Part shown: positions 7,674 through 16,532 of the stretch, piece after piece
Position numbering within the stretch: position 1 is the first letter of the stretch
How the letters are laid out: each line of letters opens with the position of its first letter
Assembly: GCA_018710985.1 (NCBI GenBank)
Contig: DVIV01000050.1
Coordinates: 36,840-100,839, forward strand
Direction of reading: 5' to 3'
Source of the DNA: Candidatus Limiplasma pullicola
GTDB lineage: Bacteria; Bacillota; Clostridia; Christensenellales; Aristaeellaceae
DNA length: 64,000 bases
The notes under the pieces: generated by a model
What the model was told of the DNA's origin: nothing
Databases searched by the model: none
What the model saw: only the letters and a program-made list of their open reading frames with translations
Position numbers and translations under genes: made by a program

Positions 7674-9494
7674 TTACGGCGTTTCCGCGGTCAGATACTC
7701 CTCCACCACATAGCCTTCCGCCACATCCGTGCGCACCTTGACCCACCCCTCCTGCGGGCAGCGCTCCAGCACCAGCAGCTGCTGGCCCTTGTAGAGGCGC
7801 ATGAGGATTTCGCCGCCCAGGTCCGGCGTGCTGCGCAGGTTGAGCGAACTGTCATCGTCAATTTCGGTGACGGTGGCCAGCCATTGGCCCTCCTGAGGCG
7901 TCAGGGTCATGGGCATGAGGGTGGGGCGCGGGGTGGGAGAGGGCGCAGGGCCGGGCGTGGCTGCCAGCGCCATCTCTGGCTGGGTCATCTGCGCGGGCTG
8001 TTCCTCATAGCGCATGAGCGTAAGGCCCGGATAGTAGAACGCGATGATCTCCTGATAGGTTTTGCCATGCTCGGCGGCCATCCACTGCGCGCCGCGCTGG
8101 CTCATCCCCACGCCATGACCGTAGCGCCGCGCCTCGATGATAAAGGCGTCTTCGGTTTCGCGCACGCTCCACAATTCGTTGTCGTAATGGGCGGTAATGT
8201 CCAGTCCCAGAGCCTTTTCCGCCGTGGGAAAAATGTCCATTTCCAGCGTAAAGGGCTCCTCAATGGGGGTAAACGGACCGTAGACCGGGGTAGGAGTCGG
8301 GCTGGGCGTAACGGTGACCACCGGCACGAAGCCGGTCGTCTGCACCGCGGTGGGCGTGGGGCTGGGGGTTTCCTCCACCACCTCAAAGAGGCTGACCTCC
8401 TCGGCATTGAGGTCCACCACGGGCGCAGGCGCGTTTTTACGGGTGCGGCCGCTGATGGACACGGTCAGTGTCAGGCGGGTCATATACTTGTTGTCCTCGC
8501 TCGCGGCACCGGATACGCTCACCGCACTGACCCCGTCCACCCGAACACTTTCGGGCGCGGGATCGTAGCCAAGCGCCGTCAGCTGGTCGAAAAGCTGCGT
8601 GGCCAGCAGGCTGCGCAGGGCATAGGGCGCGGTCTCCTCCTCGCCATAGGTCTTTTTCATTTCAAAGCTGCGCACCACGCTGTCGGGATTGGCCACATCG
8701 TAGGGATCGTCACCGAAGGCATAGTAGCCGAAATCCTCGTCCGTGGGCCACACGGTTTCCACCAGCTCGGTCTGGCCGCCGTTGCTGGCCGAGTAATAGC
8801 ACTGCGCCAGCTGGTCGCGGTAAAAGCCGCATACGCCGCGCGTTTCCCGGATGGCCTGCTCGGTTTTGTCGTTTCCGGGCAGATAGCCGCGGTACACCTG
8901 ATCGTTGGTGGTGTCCACCAGATCGTAGGGCTGCGTGGCATCCTGACTGCGCAGCGCATAGGTGCGGGCTGCGACAGCCTGGGCCTTGAGCGCCTCCAGC
9001 GGGAAAGAATCACTCATTTCATAAGGCACCACGCCCAGCAGGTAGTCCTCCACATGCACGCTCAAAACGGGGCGGACCTTTCCGTCCACCACGTCAATCT
9101 GCAAATCGCCCGCATAGAGCGCAGGGTAGTTGGTCAGGCGAAAGCCGCTCTCCCCTTCCGCCTCGTCGCGCAGCAGCGTGACGTTCTGCCCGGCCAGCTG
9201 GCTCATTCCCTCATAGTACAGGTAGAGCGCGCTGTCCCTGAGCAGCACGGCCACCTCGCTGCCCGCCTGGAAATGCAGCCGGGCGCCCTGCTGCGTGGTC
9301 ACGCTGTAAGGCGAGATCAACGTCAGATCCATGCGGCCGCTCAGGTTCAGGCGGCTCAGATAGACACGTACCGTTTGATCGCGCGTGCCGGCAGAAGGCA
9401 AAGTCTGCTCCTGCGCACACGCCGCGCACAGCGGCAGCACCAGCGCAATCATCAGCGCCAGGCAGCGGCGAATGGACCGTCGTTTGCAAAGCAT
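7674..9494 (-). CDS. SpoIID/LytB-domain protein with C-terminal SH3 domain
   Basis: 606 residues, exported (basic start, hydrophobic core to about residue 27). The central part (about 140-300) carries SpoIID-family signatures: E-D-Y-L-L-G-V-V-P-Y-E-M, L-K-A-Q-A-V-A-A-R-T-Y-A-L, and later G-H-G-V-G-M-S-Q-R-G-A-Q (about residue 460). SpoIID enzymes cleave glycan strands stripped of stem peptides. Two Pro/Thr/Ser-rich linkers (near residues 370-400 and 500-520) separate the domains. The end is an SH3-type wall-binding module (N-L-R-S-T-P to Y-V-V-E-E-Y-L). At roughly twice the size of SpoIID itself it is more likely a wall-remodelling relative than the sporulation protein. Start chosen by GGAGG ten bases upstream of the ATG at 9494. 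Confidence 0.85.
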   Translation of the reverse strand: MLCKRRSIRRCLALMIALVLPLCAACAQEQTLPSAGTRDQTVRVYLSRLNLSGRMDLTLISPYSVTTQQGARLHFQAGSEVAVLLRDSALYLYYEGMSQLAGQNVTLLRDEAEGESGFRLTNYPALYAGDLQIDVVDGKVRPVLSVHVEDYLLGVVPYEMSDSFPLEALKAQAVAARTYALRSQDATQPYDLVDTTNDQVYRGYLPGNDKTEQAIRETRGVCGFYRDQLAQCYYSASNGGQTELVETVWPTDEDFGYYAFGDDPYDVANPDSVVRSFEMKKTYGEEETAPYALRSLLATQLFDQLTALGYDPAPESVRVDGVSAVSVSGAASEDNKYMTRLTLTVSISGRTRKNAPAPVVDLNAEEVSLFEVVEETPSPTPTAVQTTGFVPVVTVTPSPTPTPVYGPFTPIEEPFTLEMDIFPTAEKALGLDITAHYDNELWSVRETEDAFIIEARRYGHGVGMSQRGAQWMAAEHGKTYQEIIAFYYPGLTLMRYEEQPAQMTQPEMALAATPGPAPSPTPRPTLMPMTLTPQEGQWLATVTEIDDDSSLNLRSTPDLGGEILMRLYKGQQLLVLERCPQEGWVKVRTDVAEGYVVEEYLTAETP

Positions 9495-9656
9495 GATAAA
9501 GCGGCCTCCTTTGACAACAGGACGAACGGTTTCGCGCATAAAACGCGGAGCAGTGCGCTTTGCCTGCAGGTAAATCCATACGGATGCACCGCCCAGAGGT
9601 ATGGTACCATGCCCCGCGGAAAATGGCAAGCGGCGCACGCCTGCGCGCGCGCGTCA

Positions 9657-9674
9657 TACCCTGAAAACAGGGTA
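9657..9674. repeat. Short perfect inverted repeat upstream of feoA
   Basis: TACCCTG, four A, CAGGGTA, 55 bases before the feoA start and between the divergent spoIID-like and feo genes. It may be an operator or an RNA hairpin; no known iron-regulator consensus fits. Confidence 0.4.
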
Positions 9675-9728
9675 CGGAGGCAGCCCCCCTTCGGCCCCGA
9701 ACGTAGATAGCAAGGTGGTGCGATCCTG

Positions 9729-9977
9729 ATGGAACAAGCCTTTACATTGGATAGGCTCGAAAGCGGCGAAAGCGCCTGCGTTGTGCAGTTGACCGGCACG
9801 GGAGCGATGCAGTCCCGCCTCTGTGACCTGGGTTTTACGGAGAACAGCCGCGTGACCTGCCTGTTCTCCTCCGTATTTGGCGACCCCAGGGCCTACCGCG
9901 TCCGGGACACGGTTGTGGCGCTTCGCAGCGGCGACGCGCGCACCGTTTTGTGCCGTGCAGACGGAGGCGCAAGATGA
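9729..9977 (+). CDS. feoA: FeoA-type ferrous iron transport accessory protein
   Basis: 82-residue cytosolic SH3-fold protein with the FeoA pattern: a leader-like L-x-x-L-x-x-G-E stretch, the M-Q-S-R-L-C-D-L-G-F block (compare R-L-x-x-L-G-F in FeoA), a beta-rich middle (R-V-T-C-L-F), and a C-terminal strand ending with R-T-V-L-C. FeoA is thought to bind and tune FeoB. The stop overlaps the feoB start by four bases (ATGA), so translation is coupled. The ATG follows AAGGTGG. No FeoC is visible after feoB. Confidence 0.9.
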   Translation: MEQAFTLDRLESGESACVVQLTGTGAMQSRLCDLGFTENSRVTCLFSSVFGDPRAYRVRDTVVALRSGDARTVLCRADGGAR

Positions 9978-12064
9978 GCGCCCTGCGCGTCGCCCTGTGC
10001 GGCAATCCGAACGTGGGCAAAAGCACGGTGTTCAATGCGCTTACCGGCCTTCGGCAGCACACGGGCAACTGGGCCGGCAAAACGGTTGATACCGCGCGCG
10101 GACTGGTGCGAGGAAGCGCAGTGGACTGGACGCTCACGGACCTGCCGGGCGCCTATTCGCTGCTCAGCGGTTCACCGGAGGAAATGGTCGCAAGCGACTG
10201 CCTGACCTTTGAAGCGCAGGACGCGGTGATCGTCGTATGTGACGCCACCTGTCTGGAGCGCAACCTGAACCTGGCCCTTCAGGTAGCGGAGGCGTGTCCG
10301 CGCATGGTGCTCTGTGTCAATATGATGGACGAGGCGCGCTCAAGGGGCCTGGAGGTGGACATCGCGCTGCTGGAACAGTTGCTGGGACTGCCCGTGGTAG
10401 GCGTAAGCGCCCGGAACCGGCAGGGACTGGACCGGCTCAAGCAGCGCGTGGAGGAGGTCGCAAAGGCGCAGGCGCCTGCGCAAGCCGCGGCTGCCCTTCT
10501 TCTTTCCTATCCCGAAGCGGTAGAGCAGGCGCAAAGCGTAATTGCACACGAGATTCAAAAGGCCGCCCCCGCGATTGAATCGGCAGGAACCGCCCGCTTC
10601 GCCGCACTTCGCGCCATGACCGGCGACGACGGATTTCTTGCACATCTGCTGTCCGAGGCAAAGGCTTCCGAGCGCGACCCGCTCAGAAATACGATTCAGC
10701 AGCAGAAAACCGCGCTGGAACGCGCCGGTTTCTTCAGGGAAAAGCTGGCCGAAGCCGTCGTCTCCGAAGGGTATCGCGCCGCGGGCGAGCTGTGCCGCCG
10801 CGTGGTGCGCCGGCCTTTGCAGTCATCCGCCGATCTGCGGCAGCTGCGCATCGACCGGCTGCTGGCCCGCCGGCATATCGGCATTCCGCTCATGCTGGCG
10901 CTGCTGGGCGTGGTGCTGTACCTGACCCTGTCGGGCGCCAACGTACCTTCGGCCTGGCTGAGCGAAACGCTGTCCGGCTTTGAGCCCCGTCTTTCCGCGT
11001 GGCTGCTGGGCGCGGGCGCTCCCCTGTGGCTGACGGATGCGCTGGTATCAGGCGTATACCGCGTGACCAGCTGGGTGGTTTCGGTGATGCTGCCGCCCAT
11101 GGCGATTTTCTTTCCGCTCTTTACTTTGCTGGAGGACCTGGGCTTTCTCCCTCGCGTGGCGTTTCATCTGGACCGCTGCTTCCAGCGCTGCCGTGCCTGC
11201 GGCAAGCAGGCGCTGTGCATGTGCATGGGGCTGGGCTGCAACGCCGTGGGCGTGATGGGGTGCCGCATCATCCAAAGTCCGCGCGAGCGGCTGATCGCCA
11301 TTCTGACCAATGCCCTGATGCCCTGCAACGGCCGTTTTCCCACATTGATCGCCCTGATCACGATGTTCTTTATCGCGGTGGAGGGGCCGCTGGGCTCGCT
11401 GCTGGGCGCGGTGATGCTGCTGGGGCTGATCGTGCTGTGCGTGGGGGTGACGCTGGGTTGCTCCCGGCTTCTGTCCGCCACGGTGCTCAAGGGAATGCCC
11501 TCCGCCTTTGCGCTGGAGCTGCCGCCCTTCCGGCGTCCCAAGGTCGGTCAGGTGCTGGTACGGTCTGTGCTGGACCGCACGCTGTTTGTGCTGGGCCGTG
11601 CGGTTACGGTGGCTGCGCCGGCCGGTCTGGTCATCTGGCTGCTGGCCAACCTGCGCGTGGGCGACATGCAGGTGCTGCGTCTGCTGGCGGATGCGCTGGA
11701 CCCCGCCGGACGGTTTCTGGGCATGGACGGCGTGATTCTGCTGGCTTTCATTCTGGGCTTTCCCGCCAACGAGATCGTGCTGCCCATCATGCTGATGACC
11801 TATCTGAGCCAGGGAACTCTGGTGGAGGCACAGGGGCTGGACAGCCTGCGGGCGCTGCTGGTGGCCAACGGCTGGACGCTGAAAACCGCCATGTGCGTGG
11901 CGCTGTTTGCCCTGTTTCACTGGCCCTGCTCAACGACGACGCTGACGGTTTACAAGGAGACGCACAGCCTGAAATGGACGGCTGTCGCAGTGCTGCTTTC
12001 CACGCTGGCGGGGGCTGTGCTGTGCGCGCTGACCGCGGGCATCGGCAACATGCTCGGCTTCTGA
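9974..12064 (+). CDS. feoB: Ferrous iron transporter FeoB
   Basis: 696 residues, usual length. The N-terminal GTPase domain shows G-N-P-N-V-G-K-S (G1, about residues 9-16), D-L-P-G-A-Y-S (G3), V-N-M-M-D-E (G4) and S-A-R-N-R (G5). A helical spacer region then leads into the polytopic membrane domain (about 300-690). That domain includes the Gate motifs around G-L-G-C-N-A-V-G-V and F-P-A-N-E-I-V-L-P. It imports Fe(II) across the cytoplasmic membrane under low-oxygen conditions. The start at 9974 is the ATG overlapping the feoA stop. An in-frame ATG at 9950 lies inside feoA and is less likely. Confidence 0.96.
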   Translation: MSALRVALCGNPNVGKSTVFNALTGLRQHTGNWAGKTVDTARGLVRGSAVDWTLTDLPGAYSLLSGSPEEMVASDCLTFEAQDAVIVVCDATCLERNLNLALQVAEACPRMVLCVNMMDEARSRGLEVDIALLEQLLGLPVVGVSARNRQGLDRLKQRVEEVAKAQAPAQAAAALLLSYPEAVEQAQSVIAHEIQKAAPAIESAGTARFAALRAMTGDDGFLAHLLSEAKASERDPLRNTIQQQKTALERAGFFREKLAEAVVSEGYRAAGELCRRVVRRPLQSSADLRQLRIDRLLARRHIGIPLMLALLGVVLYLTLSGANVPSAWLSETLSGFEPRLSAWLLGAGAPLWLTDALVSGVYRVTSWVVSVMLPPMAIFFPLFTLLEDLGFLPRVAFHLDRCFQRCRACGKQALCMCMGLGCNAVGVMGCRIIQSPRERLIAILTNALMPCNGRFPTLIALITMFFIAVEGPLGSLLGAVMLLGLIVLCVGVTLGCSRLLSATVLKGMPSAFALELPPFRRPKVGQVLVRSVLDRTLFVLGRAVTVAAPAGLVIWLLANLRVGDMQVLRLLADALDPAGRFLGMDGVILLAFILGFPANEIVLPIMLMTYLSQGTLVEAQGLDSLRALLVANGWTLKTAMCVALFALFHWPCSTTTLTVYKETHSLKWTAVAVLLSTLAGAVLCALTAGIGNMLGF

Positions 12065-12082
12065 CGGGCATACAAAGCAAGC

Positions 12083-12110
12083 GGGCGGGGAGGTTTTTCT
12101 CTCCCCGCCC
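12083..12110. terminator. GC-rich hairpin after feoB
   Basis: Ten-base perfect arms (12083-12092 and 12101-12110) around an eight-base T-rich loop, 19 bases after the feoB stop and between convergent genes. No T-run follows the stem on either strand, so it may be a weak terminator or an mRNA 3'-end stabiliser. Confidence 0.5.
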
Positions 12111-12161
12111 CTGATGCGCCGGGAATATCCACCCGGCTTCGGAAATGCTTCTTCTTATTTT

Positions 12162-13403
12162 TTACTGAGCCGCGCAAATCTCATCCAGCCCGGCAGCAAA
12201 TGCCTCCGCCGTCAATTCGCCCAGCGCAAACTGCGAGCGCAGCTTCTCCTGCTTTGTATAAGCGTCGGTCGTACGGATGGGATTTGTGCAAAAATACAGC
12301 CATTCGGGACGGTAGGCGTCCTGCCATTCACGGGTGAGCACATACCCGTCCACCCCTTCAGGCGGGGTGAACTGGCTATCGGGAATATCCTTGTACAGCT
12401 CGCTGTTGCGGCGGCCCTCGCCGGTCTTGTACGTCTGGCTGGCGATAAAGCCCATGGCGACGTCCGCATACGGGCTTCCCTTGCGCACGACGAACAGAAA
12501 GCCATAGGCCTTGATGCGGGCCGGCTCATCGGCGGTCAGGCGCATGGGGAAGGCGTTGGTATACAGGTCCTCCGGTCCGCCGTAGCCGGTCCCGCCGCTG
12601 AAAAGCCCATCATAGAGCGAAAGTGCGTCCGCTGTGGGCTTTCCTTCCGCTCTGGCGAGCGCCCGACCTGTTTCGAGGGCCCGGTCGGCCAGCGCGATAA
12701 ATTCCGGCGTGTTGAAAATCAGCGCTTCGCCCGCCGCCTGATGGCGCATGATCCAGGTATCCAGCAGAAGATCCGTCAGCCAGAGGGTATAGCGCCGATC
12801 ATCCATCAAATAGCCACATGAACGGAGCGTGTTGAGGCAAATGTTGCCCGCCTCGCCTGCCTCCGCCCTTTCGGCCCATCGGCCGGCGAATTCCAGCAGC
12901 TCTTCATAGCTCTGTGGTGCGTCAGCCGTATCCAGCCCGGCCGCCGCCCACGACGCGGGGATGACATGCATGCCAAAACCATATACGCCATACAGCATGC
13001 CGTAGACACCGCCGTCCTCGCCGGTCACCAATGCCTGAAACGGCTTGTACATCTGCGAAAGAGCAGCGCAGATATCGGTGTTTCCGCTCAAATCTTCCAC
13101 AAGCCCGCTTTTGAGAACCTTTTCAAAATCACAGAGGGAGCTTTCCAGCATCAGCAGGTCAGGGCCGTCCTCGCTTTGAAGGGCCTCAAGCACTTGCGCG
13201 GTATGCGCTCCGCCTGTTCTCCAGGAATCGGCTGTATCATAGAGGTTTTCATATTTGACGTCGGGGTGATGTTCCTCAAGCCAGTCCTCCACCAGATTCA
13301 TGGCGTTGGTCACGAAGCGGAAGGGGACGGTTTCGGCGCAGGCCGGTGCAAACAGGGACGTGATGGGACACAGGACCAGCATCAGCACAATGATGCGTTT
13401 CAT
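12162..13403 (-). CDS. Orphan extracellular solute-binding protein A (family 1-like)
   Basis: 413 residues; the ATG at 13403 follows AAGGAG. The signal peptide (M-K-R-I-I-V, hydrophobic core, cleavage near A-C-A-E) has no canonical lipobox. The rest fits a two-lobed type-1 binding protein, with D-G-P-D-L-L-M-L, Y-G-M-L-Y-G, Q-S-Y-E-E-L-L-E-F-A and A-F-P-M-R-L. It is a close paralogue of the gene at 13452-14696, sharing for example S-Y-E-E-L-L, E-D-L-Y-T-N-A-F-P-M-R-L, R-P-E-W-L and E-L-T-A-E-A-F-A-A. No permease or ATPase is adjacent. It is 48 bases after its paralogue and downstream of an ECF sigma/anti-sigma pair, so it might act as a sensor or a shared receptor. Ligand unknown. Confidence 0.75.
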   Translation of the reverse strand: MKRIIVLMLVLCPITSLFAPACAETVPFRFVTNAMNLVEDWLEEHHPDVKYENLYDTADSWRTGGAHTAQVLEALQSEDGPDLLMLESSLCDFEKVLKSGLVEDLSGNTDICAALSQMYKPFQALVTGEDGGVYGMLYGVYGFGMHVIPASWAAAGLDTADAPQSYEELLEFAGRWAERAEAGEAGNICLNTLRSCGYLMDDRRYTLWLTDLLLDTWIMRHQAAGEALIFNTPEFIALADRALETGRALARAEGKPTADALSLYDGLFSGGTGYGGPEDLYTNAFPMRLTADEPARIKAYGFLFVVRKGSPYADVAMGFIASQTYKTGEGRRNSELYKDIPDSQFTPPEGVDGYVLTREWQDAYRPEWLYFCTNPIRTTDAYTKQEKLRSQFALGELTAEAFAAGLDEICAAQ

Positions 13404-13451
13404 AACACGCACTCCTTCTTTCTGTTTGGTTCATTCGGGACACACGTCCCT

Positions 13452-14696
13452 TCATCTCTCCCGGCAGATTTCATCCAGCATGGCGGCGAACGCTTCCGCC
13501 GTCAGCTCACCTCCGGCAAACCTGTACATGGCCCCTTCGGACCGCTGAACCTGACGGGCCTGAAAAAACGGTTCCACATCGAAAAACAGCCATTCAGGGC
13601 GGTAGTGCTCCTGCCACTCACGGGTCAGGACATCGCCATTCGGGGAATAGGAAAAGTCGGGCGTACCGTACTGGCTTTCCTCGACTTTCTGAAACAGCAT
13701 GCATTTGCGGGGCTGCCCATCTTCGGGACAGGTCATGTCGGCGATCAGCTCGCGGCATACCTGCGCGTAGGGGCTTCCCCTGCGCACGACGTAGAGAAAG
13801 CCATAGGCTTTGACCCGGACGGGCTCGTCCGTCGTAAGCCGCATGGGAAAGGCGTTGGTATACAGGTCCTCGGGGCCATAGGGCACATTTCCGCCATTGA
13901 TATAAAGCGAGAGTGAGGCGGTGCCGGGCTTCTTTTCCGTCTGGACCAGTGCGCGGCCCAGCTCGCGGACACGGTTCGCCAGAGCGATAAACTCCGGTGT
14001 GCTGAAGCGGAAAGCTTCCCCCGCCGCCTGCTGCCGCATGACCCAACAGCGCCAGAGAAGACCCGTCAGCCAGAGGGTGTAGCGCCGCTCGTCCCTTGGA
14101 TAGCCGGCAAACTGGATCGTGTTCAGCCTCACGTTTCCCACGCTTCCTTCCTCTACCAGCGCCATCCACTTCTCGGCGAAGTCCAGCAGCTCCTCATAGC
14201 TTTGGGGCACGTCCGACACATCCAGTCCCGCAGCTTCCCACGCGGCGGGTGCGATCAGCGTGGGGCTTGCATGCACCCGTTCAAACATGCCATAAATAGC
14301 CCCATTCTCGCCGCTGACAAAGCGCCGGAACGGCTCGTATTGCTCCGAAACTGTTCGCCGGATATCCGCATTTCCGCTCAAGTCCTCCACAAGCCCGCTG
14401 CCCAGCACCCTGGCCAGGTCGTAGGCATTGCTGTCCAACAGGTACAGGTCGGGGCCGTCCCCGCTTTGCAGTTCGTCCAGCAGGCGGTCCGTCAGGCTGG
14501 CGTAGTCTCCGGGAGAATAGTCGTAGTCAAAATGCAGGTTTTCATGAGGAATTTCGGGCACATGCTCATTGAGCCAGGCCGAAACCTCCCCGTTGTCGTT
14601 AACCAGTAAGCGCAGAGGACGCGCCGCTGCGCGGGCGGGCGCGAACTGGGCCGCCAGCAGGGTCATCGCCAGCACAAGCGCGGCGATTCGTTTCAT
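13452..14696 (-). CDS. Orphan extracellular solute-binding protein B (paralogue of the next gene)
   Basis: 414 residues starting at the ATG 14696 after AAAGGAG. The signal peptide ends near A-R-A-A-A and has no lipobox. It aligns with the downstream protein along its whole length, with the same block order (D-G-P-D-L-Y-L-L, G-L-V-E-D-L-S-G-N, P-Q-S-Y-E-E-L-L, D-E-R-R-Y-T-L-W-L-T, E-D-L-Y-T-N-A-F-P-M-R-L). The two clearly come from a tandem duplication. A hairpin with a T-run lies upstream (14731-14759), so expression may depend on read-through from the sigma/anti-sigma transcript. No transport partners are nearby. The function is inferred from the fold only. Confidence 0.75.
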   Translation of the reverse strand: MKRIAALVLAMTLLAAQFAPARAAARPLRLLVNDNGEVSAWLNEHVPEIPHENLHFDYDYSPGDYASLTDRLLDELQSGDGPDLYLLDSNAYDLARVLGSGLVEDLSGNADIRRTVSEQYEPFRRFVSGENGAIYGMFERVHASPTLIAPAAWEAAGLDVSDVPQSYEELLDFAEKWMALVEEGSVGNVRLNTIQFAGYPRDERRYTLWLTGLLWRCWVMRQQAAGEAFRFSTPEFIALANRVRELGRALVQTEKKPGTASLSLYINGGNVPYGPEDLYTNAFPMRLTTDEPVRVKAYGFLYVVRRGSPYAQVCRELIADMTCPEDGQPRKCMLFQKVEESQYGTPDFSYSPNGDVLTREWQEHYRPEWLFFDVEPFFQARQVQRSEGAMYRFAGGELTAEAFAAMLDEICRER

Positions 14697-14730
14697 TGTG
14701 CAGGATTCTCCTTTCACGGAAAAATGAGTT

Positions 14731-14759
14731 CAAAAAGCCGGACGGGCCAGCCGCCCGGC
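14731..14759 (-). terminator. Terminator or attenuator between anti-sigma and solute-binding genes
   Basis: Nine-base stem (14737-14745 with 14751-14759, one G-U pair) followed on the minus strand by TTTTTG. Only 35 bases separate it from the next start codon, too little for an ordinary promoter and leader, so partial read-through is likely. Confidence 0.65.
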
Positions 14760-14768
14760 AAGGGCAGA

Positions 14769-15860
14769 TTAGTTCAGATGTGCGATCGTTTCCCCGCCCA
14801 CGACCGTCACCTCGTCGGGAAGCGTCTCCAGCGAGGCGGGCACCTCCAGCGTTGCCACGGGCAGCGCCTCCGCGTCAGGGCATATGGACAGGCTCAACCC
14901 CATCGGCAGTGGCGCGCCGTCCGCGTCGCAGATGCTAAGGGTATGCAGCACGTCCAGCGCCTCTTCCCTGGTCATCCCCTCGGGGGCGGAGAAGGTGGCG
15001 CAAAGGTACACGCCGGTCGCGTACCGCTCGCCACGCACGCTTTCCAGCGTCAGGCCGTCAAACGTGGCGTTTTCCTGCGGCAGGTAGGTCTTTTCCTCCA
15101 GAAGCGGGGCCACGGGCAGCGTCACTTCCTCCCGCGCCTCCCACTTTTCAAGCCTTTCACCCGTAATGGGGTCAAACTGCGTAACGGCCATGTACAGCGT
15201 GGCGTTCAGGTTGCCATCCACACTTCCGGGTGCCAGCATGGGCATGTTGAAGTAGACGATGGTGCCGTCCTCATTCCACAGGGCGTCCTCCATGGAACCC
15301 AGGTCGATTTCCGGGGGCAGCTCCACCAGCGCGCGCACGCCGTAGAGGGGCAGATCCAGCTCCTGCGCCGCCTCCAGCCACGTCTCCTGATAGTCCGAGA
15401 GGGAATAGAGGTTTGCGACGGTATCGGTGATGGCGCTGACAGAGTCGTAAATGTTGGTGTCGTTGGCGTAGAGCGCCTCGCCGCCGTCGGTCAGCCGAAT
15501 GGCGGCGGAGCTTAGGACGATGCGCTTGTCCGTAAGCATCTGTTGATAGGTAAAGGTCATGGGGCCCACCTGATAGGTTTTGGACTTGCTGGCCGTTAAC
15601 GCCTCCTGCGCCGACTTGGGGACAGCAATTCCGTACTGCTGATCGTAATAATCAATCCAGCCCAGCCGGACGGCCGCATAGGCCACCGCCATGGCCGCGA
15701 TCAGGATGACGGCCGCGATCAGCGCGGCCCGATAAGAGAAGCGTTTCACAGGCTTTTCCTCCCCGACGGAGCGGGCGGCGTCCATCAGCGCGCGGTGGCA
15801 GGATTCCGGTACGGGACGAAAGGCCCGCTTTAGGTCCAGATGTTCCAAATCGCGTTTCAT
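14769..15860 (-). CDS. Putative anti-sigma factor, single-span membrane protein
   Basis: 363 residues. The N-terminal ~40 residues are charged and cytoplasmic (E-H-L-D-L-K-R-A-F, then A-L-M-D-A-A-R), as in short sigma-binding domains. One membrane helix (about 43-66) is followed by ~295 extracytoplasmic residues. The layout resembles DUF4179-type anti-sigma proteins. Its start overlaps the stop of the ECF sigma gene by four bases, the usual arrangement for a cognate pair. The outer domain, rich in beta-strand-like segments, may sense an envelope signal. No zinc-binding H-x3-C-x2-C anti-sigma motif is seen. The assignment rests mainly on topology and context. Confidence 0.7.
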   Translation of the reverse strand: MKRDLEHLDLKRAFRPVPESCHRALMDAARSVGEEKPVKRFSYRAALIAAVILIAAMAVAYAAVRLGWIDYYDQQYGIAVPKSAQEALTASKSKTYQVGPMTFTYQQMLTDKRIVLSSAAIRLTDGGEALYANDTNIYDSVSAITDTVANLYSLSDYQETWLEAAQELDLPLYGVRALVELPPEIDLGSMEDALWNEDGTIVYFNMPMLAPGSVDGNLNATLYMAVTQFDPITGERLEKWEAREEVTLPVAPLLEEKTYLPQENATFDGLTLESVRGERYATGVYLCATFSAPEGMTREEALDVLHTLSICDADGAPLPMGLSLSICPDAEALPVATLEVPASLETLPDEVTVVGGETIAHLN

Positions 15861-16315
15861 TCTGCCTCCAGCTCCTTTCTGAGTTGTTCCCTTGCGTTGT
15901 GAAGCCGGCTCCGGATGGTGGACTGTGGAAGGCGCAGCGCCTCGGCGATCTCGGCATAGCTCATGCCCTCGGCGTAGTGCAGAACCAGCGGCAGGCGCAA
16001 GCGCTCGGGCAGCTGTTCCAGCGCCATGGCCAGGCCGGGGTCCCGCGGTGGCACGGACTGCTCCGGGACTTCTTCCATAACGACGATGCGACGGTGCCTG
16101 CGACGGGTATCATAGCAGGTGTTGATAAGGATTCGCGTCACCCATGTGCGGAAGTAGCGGTCCTCGCGCAGGGTATGCCGCTTTTCCCATGCGCGAAGCG
16201 CCGTATCCTGCAGTGCGTCGCGGCAGGCGTCGTCATTTTGCAAAATGGTATACGCCACGCGGTAGAGCATCGCATGGTGCGCCTCCAGCTCCTCCACAAA
16301 GAAGTCTTTGTCCAT
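15857..16315 (-). CDS. ECF-type RNA polymerase sigma factor
   Basis: 152 residues. Region 2 is near the N-terminus (M-L-Y-R-V-A-Y-T-I-L-Q-N, D-A-L-Q-D-T-A-L-R-A-W, Y-F-R-T-W-V-T-R-I-L-I-N-T-C). Region 4 is at the C-terminus (L-P-E-R-L-R-L-P-L-V-L-H-Y-A-E-G-M-S-Y with the helix-turn-helix A-E-A-L-R-L-P-Q-S-T-I-R-S-R-L). It would direct RNA polymerase to envelope-response promoters and be held by the downstream membrane protein. Upstream on the minus strand is TGTAACGTTACG, whose AAC element resembles ECF -35 boxes, but it is too close to the start for a normal leader. The gene is followed with four-base overlap by the anti-sigma gene. Confidence 0.92.
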   Translation of the reverse strand: MDKDFFVEELEAHHAMLYRVAYTILQNDDACRDALQDTALRAWEKRHTLREDRYFRTWVTRILINTCYDTRRRHRRIVVMEEVPEQSVPPRDPGLAMALEQLPERLRLPLVLHYAEGMSYAEIAEALRLPQSTIRSRLHNAREQLRKELEAE

Positions 16316-16532
16316 TCCCCCACCCCCTTCGTAACGTTACACCCTTTAGACGGTTCAGGGCAAGCAATCCTCACGGCCAAAGAAAAAACTTTGCAGAAAT
16401 CCGCAAAAAAAGTCCGCACCTTGCGGCCGCAGGTCCTGTGCGGGTGAAAAAAAGCAGGCTTTTTCGATTTATGGGAAAAACAGGATATGTTTTTTCGTTC
16501 TATTGTTATACAGGCAGAAAAGAGGGGATCTC

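Noticed and set aside
7884..9710. 608-residue plus-strand open frame opposite the SpoIID-domain gene
   Set aside because: Antisense shadow; the minus-strand protein has clear family motifs and this frame has none.
9974..12064. Loss of FeoC as an anomaly
   Set aside because: Many Clostridia lack FeoC, so its absence after feoB is ordinary.
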